10,278 nt of DNA, taken from positions 1 to 10,278 of the forward strand of contig DAOVBF010000015.1 in assembly GCA_030673955.1 (NCBI GenBank), in the 5' to 3' direction. This stretch comes from Deltaproteobacteria bacterium (lineage in GTDB: Bacteria; Myxococcota_A; UBA9160; SZUA-336). Position 1 is the first letter of the stretch, and each line of letters opens with the position of its first letter. Positions 5,699 through 10,278 of this stretch are shown here, in pieces. The notes beneath the pieces are model-generated. The model was given only the letters and a program-made list of their open reading frames with translations, made no database searches and was not told where the DNA came from. The position numbers and the translations under genes were made by a program.

Positions 5699-6427
5699 AT
5701 GGGCGCGAAAATCGAGGCGAAGGAGGTCACGAAGCGGTTCGGCAATCACGTCGCCCTGTCCAACCTCTCGCTGGAGATCGGCGAGGGTGAGATCTTCGGG
5801 ATCATCGGTCCCAACGGCGCGGGCAAGACCACTTTCCTGCGCATCCTGACGGGCTATTGGCTGCCCTCGTCCGGTGACGTCTGTGTAGATGGCCTCTCCG
5901 TGGTGAAGAACCGCTTCACGGTTCAGAAGCGGCTGGGCTACGTCTGCGAGCAGCCCAAGCTCTACACCGACCACGGTGTAAGGACGTTCCTGCGCATGAT
6001 GGGTGAGCTGCGCGGCCTCAAGGGGGTGGCGCTGGACGAGGCCATCGAACAGGCGATCGAGCGCTTCGGGCTCGAGGAGGTCCAGCGACGGCGCATCGGC
6101 GTGCTGTCCAAGGGCTTCCGCCAGCGCGTCTCGTTGGCGCAGGCCCTCCTGCACGACCCACCGCTGATCGTGATCGACGAGCCAACCGTCGGTCTCGATC
6201 CACGCCAGCAGATCGAGCTGCGTCGGATGATCCAGGCGCTCGGCGGGCGCCACACGGTGCTGCTCTCCACCCATCATCTCCGCGAGGCCGAGGTCTGCTG
6301 CGACCGTGTCGCGCTCTTGGATCGCGGGCGCCTGGTCCAGATCGCGACCGCCGAGGAGGTGGAGATGGGCGGCACTCTCGAGACGCTGTTCCTCGAGCTG
6401 ACGGAGCGCGAGGAGGAGAAACCATGA
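5699..6427 (+). CDS. ABC transporter ATP-binding protein (GldA/CcmA type exporter)
   Basis: 242-residue cytoplasmic ATPase of an ABC-2 type exporter. All core motifs are intact: Walker A GPNGAGKTT at 37-45, Q-loop Gln85 in CEQPKLY, signature LSKGFRQRVSL at 136-146, Walker B LIVIDEPTVGLDP at 156-168, and the H-loop STHH at 190-193. The signature has LSKGF rather than LSGGQ, which is common in this exporter subfamily. The start ATG has AGGAG eight bases upstream. The stop overlaps the next start as ATGA (6424-6427), so the ATPase and its permease are translationally coupled. With the permease and the GldG-like gene it forms the GldA-GldF-GldG set known from Bacteroidetes gliding operons, but homologous sets are widespread in non-gliding bacteria. 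Substrate unknown. Confidence 0.95.
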   Translation: MGAKIEAKEVTKRFGNHVALSNLSLEIGEGEIFGIIGPNGAGKTTFLRILTGYWLPSSGDVCVDGLSVVKNRFTVQKRLGYVCEQPKLYTDHGVRTFLRMMGELRGLKGVALDEAIEQAIERFGLEEVQRRRIGVLSKGFRQRVSLAQALLHDPPLIVIDEPTVGLDPRQQIELRRMIQALGGRHTVLLSTHHLREAEVCCDRVALLDRGRLVQIATAEEVEMGGTLETLFLELTEREEEKP

Positions 6428-7221
6428 CCCGGCGACTCTGGGCGCTCTTCCGCAAGGAACTACGGACGCTTTTCGCATCGCCGATCGCGTATATCGTGCT
6501 GACCGCCTTCGTGGCGCTGACGGGGGTGTACTTTTTCCAGCACCTGCTCACCTACAACCGGCTGCTCTTCGTGTTTCAGTCGGAGGCGATCGGGGCCGGC
6601 GGCTTCGACGCCGGCACCGTCCCGCTTCAAGTCAACAGTCTCAACGAGCTCTTCATCCCCGCCAGCAACGACTTCAGCCTGTTCCTTCTGGCGGTGCTTC
6701 CGCTGGTCACGATGCGCGTCTTCGCCGAGGAGCGGGCCCACGGCACGGACGAGCTCCTGCTCACCACATCGATTCGTCCCTGGGAGGTCGCGCTGGCCAA
6801 GCACCTGTCCACCTATGTTTTCGTCTTCCTCATGCTCGCCGTAAGCGCCATCTACCCCGCCGCCGTGGTGGCCAAGAGCCGCCTCGGGATGGAGCATCTT
6901 CTCGCTCTCTACATGGGACAGCTCGGCTACGGCGTGGCGGTGGCGGCGATCGGTCTCGCCTGCTCCTCGCTCACGCAGAGCCAGATCGTGGCCGCGGTCC
7001 TCGCCTACGCGATCCCCTTCATGATCCTCGACTTCACCTGGCTGCATCCCGTACTGAGCGAGGGGATCGCGGAGCTCTTGAACGAGCTGGCCTTGCAGTC
7101 GCACTTCGACAGCTTCGCGCGCGGTGTGATCGAGCTGCGTCGCGGCATCTACTTCGGCGGAATCGTAGCGCTGGGGTTCACCATCTCCGTGGGATCCATG
7201 GAGTTCACGAGGGCACGCTAG
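6424..7221 (+). CDS. ABC-2 type permease (GldF-like)
   Basis: 265-residue inner-membrane protein with about six membrane segments, roughly at 21-39, 84-100, 129-150, 163-182, 186-204 and 241-258. The stretch EERAHGTDELLLTTSIRPWE (102-121) after the second segment is the typical ABC-2/GldF coupling region (E-x-x-x-G-T-x-E-x-L-L). It starts in the ATGA overlap with the ATPase, with a GGAGGAGA ribosome site just upstream, and its TAG is followed at once by the ATG of the GldG-like gene. A homodimer with the ATPase is the expected complex. The transported substrate is not known for this family in general. Confidence 0.93.
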   Translation: MTRRLWALFRKELRTLFASPIAYIVLTAFVALTGVYFFQHLLTYNRLLFVFQSEAIGAGGFDAGTVPLQVNSLNELFIPASNDFSLFLLAVLPLVTMRVFAEERAHGTDELLLTTSIRPWEVALAKHLSTYVFVFLMLAVSAIYPAAVVAKSRLGMEHLLALYMGQLGYGVAVAAIGLACSSLTQSQIVAAVLAYAIPFMILDFTWLHPVLSEGIAELLNELALQSHFDSFARGVIELRRGIYFGGIVALGFTISVGSMEFTRAR

Positions 7222-8769
7222 ATGCGTTTTCTGGCCGCCGCAGGACTCGTCACCATCCTCTCCGGGCTCGGGGCGTATTACGCGACCGACGAGCTCTCGC
7301 TTTTCTCGATCGCCAACCTGGTGGTGGGGCCGCTCCTGCTCCTGATCGCGGGCGTCATCGAAGCGCGCCGCTTCCAGGGCTTTACCGGGGCCCTCTCGCG
7401 TCGCGTCGCCCTACGCTGGGGCTTGATCAGCGCCGCTGTTTTGGCCGTCGGCCTGGCGGCTACCCTGGTCAGCCGACGCTGGGACGCAACCCTCGATCTC
7501 ACCGCTGAGCGCCGCTACACGCTGTCGGATCAGAGCCGCGTGGTGTGCAAGCAGATCGGCACGAACCGCAGCGCGGACCGAAACGGGGCACCGCCGCAGC
7601 TCCTCTTACTCAAGGACACGCTCATTGCCAAGGAAGTACGGCTGCTCATCAAGGCGTATCAGAGGACCTGCCCCGAGCTGGAGGTGCGCGAGATCCGCAC
7701 GGCCGACGCGCCTCCCGAGGCACAAGCCATCCTGGACGCGGTCGAGGTGACGGTGCTGGCTTGCCAGGGAGGGCGCTGTGAGCCGGCTGGCTTCCCCTCC
7801 GAGGAAAACATCACCAATGCCGTGCTACGGCTCTCGCGGAGGCGTGAGATCCAGATCCATTTCCTGGTTGGGCACGGCGAGGCCAACTTCGCGAGCCAGG
7901 GAAAGCACGGGTTTGCGGGCCTGGCGGGCGCATTGCGAGAGGAAGGACTCCACCTCGAAGCCCTGGTCGGGCCCGCCATGGAGGAGATTCCCGCGAGCGC
8001 CAGCGTGCTGGTCATTGCCGGGGCCGAGCGCAACCTGCTCCCGGCTGAGCTCGAAGCGCTCGAGCGCTACCTGGAGCGCGGGGGTAGGCTCCTGGCACTG
8101 CTCGAGCCGGGTGTTTCGACGAACCTGGAACCGCTGCTCGGCCGTTGGGGCTTCGAGCTGCCAAGCGGGGTCATGGCCGATCGCGCGAGCAGCCCGCTCC
8201 TGGAGGATCCGAAGCCGGTGAGCCTGCTGCTCCGGGCCTACAACCCCTTCCACCCGGTAACACGCAAGCTCAGCAATCGCACGATGCTGCTCCTACCCAG
8301 TGCTCGTCCGATCTTGCCCGTGCGCAAGCCCCAGGCCGGCGACGCTCTCGAAGCGCTCGTCTTCTCGAACCGCAGCGCCTGGCTCGAGACGGACGTGGTC
8401 GCAGCCCTCGCCGACCGGCCCATCACTCCCGATCCGGAGGAGCAGATCGGGCAGGAGCTTCCCCTTGCAGCCGCCGGCCGCTACCCGCGCGACGACGGCG
8501 AGGCCCGCATCGTCATCATCGGCGATCGAGATTTCGCCTCCAACCGACTGCTGCCGGCCCTCTACAACCGCGATCTTCTGCTCAACGCGGTGCTCTGGCT
8601 GGCCGCGGACGAAGAGCACATCTCCATCCGCCCCAAGGCCTGGACCCCCGATCAGGATCCCCTCACGTTCCAGCAGACCCTCGCCTACTTCTACTTCCTG
8701 GCCTTCGCCCTGCCCGAGATCCTTCTGCTGCTCGGTATCCACGCCTGGTATCGCCAGCGCGGGGGCTAA
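7222..8769 (+). CDS. GldG-family auxiliary membrane protein of the ABC exporter
   Basis: 515 residues. Three N-terminal membrane segments (about 3-19, 29-48, 66-86) are followed by a large, probably periplasmic domain and one C-terminal segment (about 490-508, YFYFLAFALPEILLLLGIHA). The motif LDLTAERRYTLSDQS at 91-105 is the hallmark of the GldG / ABC_transp_aux family, and FLVGHGEANF near 214-223 matches its fxxGHGE motif. Later VLVIAGAERNLLPAELEALE and RIVIIGDRDFASN fit the repeated Rossmann-like units. The gene follows the permease stop with no gap (TAGATG); GAGGG lies eight bases before the ATG. In many proteobacteria a DUF4340 protein gene follows gldG; here none does, and the next gene is the DsbA-like lipoprotein after 275 bases. 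Confidence 0.9.
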   Translation: MRFLAAAGLVTILSGLGAYYATDELSLFSIANLVVGPLLLLIAGVIEARRFQGFTGALSRRVALRWGLISAAVLAVGLAATLVSRRWDATLDLTAERRYTLSDQSRVVCKQIGTNRSADRNGAPPQLLLLKDTLIAKEVRLLIKAYQRTCPELEVREIRTADAPPEAQAILDAVEVTVLACQGGRCEPAGFPSEENITNAVLRLSRRREIQIHFLVGHGEANFASQGKHGFAGLAGALREEGLHLEALVGPAMEEIPASASVLVIAGAERNLLPAELEALERYLERGGRLLALLEPGVSTNLEPLLGRWGFELPSGVMADRASSPLLEDPKPVSLLLRAYNPFHPVTRKLSNRTMLLLPSARPILPVRKPQAGDALEALVFSNRSAWLETDVVAALADRPITPDPEEQIGQELPLAAAGRYPRDDGEARIVIIGDRDFASNRLLPALYNRDLLLNAVLWLAADEEHISIRPKAWTPDQDPLTFQQTLAYFYFLAFALPEILLLLGIHAWYRQRGG

Positions 8770-8783
8770 GACGGGCGTTGAGC

Positions 8784-8803
8784 CGGCGCCACCGAGCGCG
8801 CCG
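8784..8803. terminator. GC hairpin after the exporter operon, possible terminator
   Basis: CGGCGC (8784-8789) and GCGCCG (8798-8803) form a six-pair stem with an eight-base loop, 14 bases after the GldG-like stop. No T-run follows, so intrinsic termination is uncertain. Confidence 0.3.
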
Positions 8804-8891
8804 CAGGGCCCCGCATCGAACACGAGGGGGGCCCCCCCGGTCTAAACGCCCAACCCGGGCTGGCGGGGGAAGCTCGAAACCAGGGGCTCCC

Positions 8892-8897
8892 TATAGT
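8892..8897 (+). promoter_or_regulatory. Candidate -10 element TATAGT of lipoprotein copy 1
   Basis: TATAGT matches five of six -10 positions and sits in the block kept almost unchanged between the two copies. No good -35 is found 16-18 bases upstream (GAAGCT at 17), so it may need an activator or another sigma factor. The 5' leader would be about 140 bases. Confidence 0.45.
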
Positions 8898-8940
8898 ACG
8901 ATGCGTCGCCTCGACCACCCCGTCTCGGCAGAGGACCGTG

Positions 8941-8963
8941 CCTGGCGCGGACCCACCGCCAGG
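8941..8963 (+). ncRNA. Leader hairpin of lipoprotein copy 1
   Basis: CCTGGCG (8941-8947) and CGCCAGG (8957-8963) form a perfect seven-pair stem with a nine-base loop in the predicted mRNA leader. The equivalent site in copy 2 (10072-10092) keeps a six-pair stem although the bases differ. This is a structure candidate, not a recognised RNA family. Confidence 0.4.
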
Positions 8964-9044
8964 GGCCGAGCCCGAAATGGGGCAAGGAGACGGAAAACGG
9001 CGGAGAGAGCTCATCGAGCCCGGGAAAAGCGGAGGACTCAAGGT

Positions 9045-9785
9045 ATGAGACATTGTTCCATTGCGGCGTTCGTGGCCATCCTGGCGCTCGGGATGGCAGC
9101 CTGCCAGCCGTCGAACGACCAGCTCGAGGCGCTCGCAGAGCAGCAGAAGGAGATTCTCGCGAAGCTCAAGACGATGGAGGCCAATCAGAAGGCAATGCTG
9201 GCGGCAGCGCCCGCCGCGCGTCGGACGCCACCCACTGAGGATTACAACAAGGTCTACAAGATCGATGTCGGCAAGTCGCCGATTCTCGGCAATCCCGATG
9301 CCCCCGTCACGATCGTCGAGTACTCGGAGTTTCAGTGCCCGTACAGCGCCCGGGCTACGCCAGCGCTGAAAGAGGTCCAGAAGAAGTACGGCGACAAGGT
9401 GCGGCTGGTGTTCAAGCACTTCCCGCTGTCCTTCCACAAAGGCGCAAAGCCTGCCGCGATCGCTTCCCTGGCCGCGGCGGAGCAGGGCAAGTTCTGGGAG
9501 ATGCACGACGTGCTCTTCAAGAACAACCGCGCGCTCGCCCCTGAGAAGATGGAGGAGTACGCAAAGCAGGCCGGGTGCAATGTGGAACAGTTCAAGAAGG
9601 ACATGCAGGCGAAGAAGGCCGACTACGCGAAGCGCGTAGGCGCGGACTTCCGACAGGGTCAGAGCGTCGGTGTGCGCGGCACGCCCACGATCTACATCGG
9701 CGGCAAGAAGGCGCAGAACCGCTCCGTCGAGGGCATGTCCGCAATGATCGATGCGCTGCTCAAGGAGTCGGAGAAGGGATCCTAG
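9045..9785 (+). CDS. DsbA-like thioredoxin-fold lipoprotein, copy 1, with CPYS active site
   Basis: 246 residues. A lipoprotein signal peptide (1-19) ends in GMAAC with Cys20 as the likely lipid-bearing residue. Residues 26-52 (LEALAEQQKEILAKLKTMEA...) form a probable coiled-coil stalk, then an Ala/Pro linker and a Thioredoxin_4/DsbA-type domain from about 68. The domain motifs are present: NPDAPVTIVEYSEFQCPYSA at 83-102, HFPLSFHKGA at 125-134, and the cis-Pro loop GVRGTPTIYIGG at 209-220. DsbA relatives oxidise envelope thiols through CPYC; here the second Cys is Ser101 (codon AGC), leaving Cys98 as the only active-site thiol, with one extra Cys at 178. A disulfide oxidase cycle is therefore unlikely; thiol binding, reduction/isomerisation or a structural role is possible. 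The ATG has GGAGG nine bases upstream. A second near-identical gene start follows 1,131 bases on. Confidence 0.92.
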   Translation: MRHCSIAAFVAILALGMAACQPSNDQLEALAEQQKEILAKLKTMEANQKAMLAAAPAARRTPPTEDYNKVYKIDVGKSPILGNPDAPVTIVEYSEFQCPYSARATPALKEVQKKYGDKVRLVFKHFPLSFHKGAKPAAIASLAAAEQGKFWEMHDVLFKNNRALAPEKMEEYAKQAGCNVEQFKKDMQAKKADYAKRVGADFRQGQSVGVRGTPTIYIGGKKAQNRSVEGMSAMIDALLKESEKGS

Positions 9786-9946
9786 TCAGCGGGTCCCGGC
9801 TGAGGCGCGTACGAAGTAACGCGCCGTGCGGGCAGGTGGGCTTTGCCCGCCGATAACCCGCCAGTCGTGGCAGGCGGGCCGCGCGCTGGAAGGTCTGCGC
9901 CGGGGCCTGGCCGCCGGGGCCCCCAACCACAAAGCCGGGTGAGGCC
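9786..9946. repeat. Cluster of GC-rich hairpins between the two lipoprotein genes
   Basis: No gene is supported. Successive inverted repeats fill the gap: GGCGCGT (9804-9810) with ACGCGCC (9819-9825); GCGGGCA with TGCCCGC around 9828-9850; CCCGCC with GGCGGG around 9857-9880; and GGGGCC with GGCCCC around 9902-9922. The first may terminate copy 1, though no T-run follows. The rest resembles a dispersed palindromic (REP-like) element, but only this one example is visible. Confidence 0.45.
9804..9825 (+). terminator. Strong hairpin 19 bases after lipoprotein copy 1, possible terminator
   Basis: GGCGCGT and ACGCGCC pair perfectly across an eight-base gap, and AC/GT inside can extend the stem by two pairs with one bulged A. 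Its position just after the stop suits a terminator or 3'-end stabiliser; the lack of a T-run argues against classic intrinsic termination. Confidence 0.4.
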
Positions 9947-10021
9947 TCGAACACGAGGGGGGGCCCCCGGTCTAAACGCCCAACCGGGGCTGGCGGGGGA
10001 AGCTCGAAACCAGAGGCTCCC

Positions 10022-10027
10022 TATAGT
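10022..10027 (+). promoter_or_regulatory. Candidate -10 element TATAGT of lipoprotein copy 2
   Basis: Identical to the -10 element of copy 1, in the same conserved surroundings and again without a consensus -35. Each gene copy therefore appears to carry its own promoter. Confidence 0.45.
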
Positions 10028-10071
10028 ACGATGCGTCGCCTCGACCACCCGGTCTCGGCAGAAGACCAGGT

Positions 10072-10092
10072 TTGGCGCGGGTCTCCCGCCAA
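10072..10092 (+). ncRNA. Leader hairpin of lipoprotein copy 2
   Basis: TTGGCG (10072-10077) pairs with CGCCAA (10087-10092). Compared with copy 1, the C8942-G8962 pair is replaced by T10072-A10092, which keeps pairing, while the outermost pair is lost. Confidence 0.35.
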
Positions 10093-10175
10093 CCGCAGAC
10101 TCCGAAACCGGGGAGGGAGACCGGGAGAAGCGGAGAGAGTTCAGTCAAGCCCCGCAGAAACGGAGGATTCAAGGT

Positions 10176-10278
10176 ATGAGACATTTTTCCATTGCGGCGT
10201 TCGTGGCCATCCTGGCGCTCGGGCTGGCAGCCTGCCAGCCGTCGAACGACCAGCTCGAGGCGCTCGCAGAGCAGCAGA
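10176..10278 (+). CDS. DsbA-like lipoprotein, copy 2, 5' end only
   Basis: The first 34 codons of a paralogue of the gene at 9045, running off the window. It has the same signal peptide and the start of the coiled-coil stalk. Two residues differ from copy 1: Phe4 for Cys4 and Leu17 for Met17. The second change turns the lipobox MAAC into the standard LAAC, so copy 2 has the more typical lipoprotein signal. GGAGG lies nine bases before the ATG. The thioredoxin domain and its active site, expected about 290 bases into the gene, are not visible, so it cannot be said whether it has CPYC or CPYS. Confidence 0.9.
   Translation, partial: MRHFSIAAFVAILALGLAACQPSNDQLEALAEQQ

Larger units (their letters stand above)
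8770..9044 (+). other. 275-base non-coding stretch: end of exporter operon and leader of lipoprotein copy 1
   Basis: No gene is supported. From left to right it holds a GC hairpin (8784-8803), the left edge of the duplicated block (8816), a G6/C7 palindrome (8826-8838), a promoter-like TATAGT (8892-8897), a leader hairpin (8941-8963) and the GGAGG ribosome site (9031-9035). Minus-strand open frames here are antisense shadows. Confidence 0.6.
8816..9147 (+). repeat. Tandem duplication, copy 1 (promoter, leader and gene start)
   Basis: Direct repeat of 9947-10278, offset 1,130-1,131 bases. The match has three zones. In 8841-8920 there are two differences in 80 bases. In about 8921-9030 the copies diverge strongly (roughly a third or more of positions, with one single-base indel) but remain alignable. 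In 9045-9147, the first 103 coding bases, there are two differences. The right limit is unknown because copy 2 is cut by the window edge. No short target-site duplications or transposase are visible, so gene duplication is a better reading than a mobile element. Confidence 0.92.
9947..10278 (+). repeat. Tandem duplication, copy 2 (cut by window edge)
   Basis: Counterpart of 8816-9147. It carries the same TCTAAAC...TATAGT promoter block, a diverged leader with its own hairpin, the GGAGG site (10162-10166) and the lipoprotein gene start. The G/C run at the left edge is G7C5 (9957-9968) against G6C7 in copy 1. Confidence 0.92.

Noticed and set aside
8784..8838. Intrinsic terminator with T-run after the exporter operon
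   Set aside because: Hairpins are present but no T-run follows on the plus strand, so only a low-confidence hairpin was reported.
8145..9044. Upstream extension of the lipoprotein reading frame, giving a 546-residue protein
   Set aside because: The extension overlaps the GldG-like gene in another frame, is Arg/Pro-rich without domain features, and would bury the clear lipoprotein signal and ribosome site at 9045.
9826..9946. Possible tRNA or other structural RNA gene in the hairpin cluster
   Set aside because: No acceptor stem, anticodon arm or T-loop motif could be laid out on either strand.
9782..10048. Left-reading ORF sharing protein sequence with another ORF near 8766-8930
   Set aside because: The similarity arises only because both lie across the duplicated promoter block, antisense to it; no independent coding evidence.
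8816..10278. The two direct repeats as ends of a composite transposon or IS
   Set aside because: The repeats contain a promoter and gene start, not terminal inverted repeats, and no transposase is present.

Overview
The window is GC-rich, densely coded bacterial chromosome. Codon use, recognisable sigma-70-type promoters and the gene mix (SCP2-type thiolase, acyl-CoA dehydrogenase, family 4 uracil-DNA glycosylase, a GldA/GldF/GldG-like ABC exporter outside Bacteroidetes, DsbA-like lipoproteins) suggest a deltaproteobacterial-type lineage (Myxococcota, Desulfobacterota, Binatota or similar). That assignment is an inference from gene content; there is no rRNA or other marker here. No tRNA, CRISPR array, transposase or phage gene was seen.

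Layout. (1) 1-231: 3' end of a thiolase, reading right, which meets a left-reading SufU-type Fe-S scaffold gene (232-723) stop to stop. A short overlapping leader ORF (681-869) with its own Shine-Dalgarno and a candidate promoter lies upstream of sufU. (2) 933-3197: from a divergent promoter, a right-reading group of a small ORF (990-1121), a family 4 uracil-DNA glycosylase (1118-1909) and a secreted neutral-ceramidase-like hydrolase (1887-3197), all overlapping. (3) 3249-5468: a left-reading pair, acyl-CoA dehydrogenase then Gfo/Idh/MocA oxidoreductase. (4) 5469-5698: a divergent control region where two candidate promoters share the same DNA. (5) 5699-8769: a tightly coupled ABC exporter operon: ATPase, permease, and a GldG-like auxiliary membrane protein. 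(6) 8770-10278: a tandem duplication. A promoter, a long 5' leader and a thioredoxin-fold (DsbA-like) lipoprotein gene occur once complete (9045-9785) and again about 1,131 bases later, where the second copy runs off the window edge.

The most interesting part is region 6. The complete lipoprotein has CPYS where DsbA-like proteins have CPYC, so it is a single-thiol variant. Its promoter block and gene start are almost identical in both copies, while the 5' leader between them has diverged yet keeps a hairpin at the same place. Between the copies is a cluster of GC-rich hairpins without a gene. The exporter operon and the lipoproteins could act together at the cell envelope, but only adjacency supports that. 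The ceramidase-like protein keeps family zinc-site motifs but shows no serine at the expected nucleophile motif.
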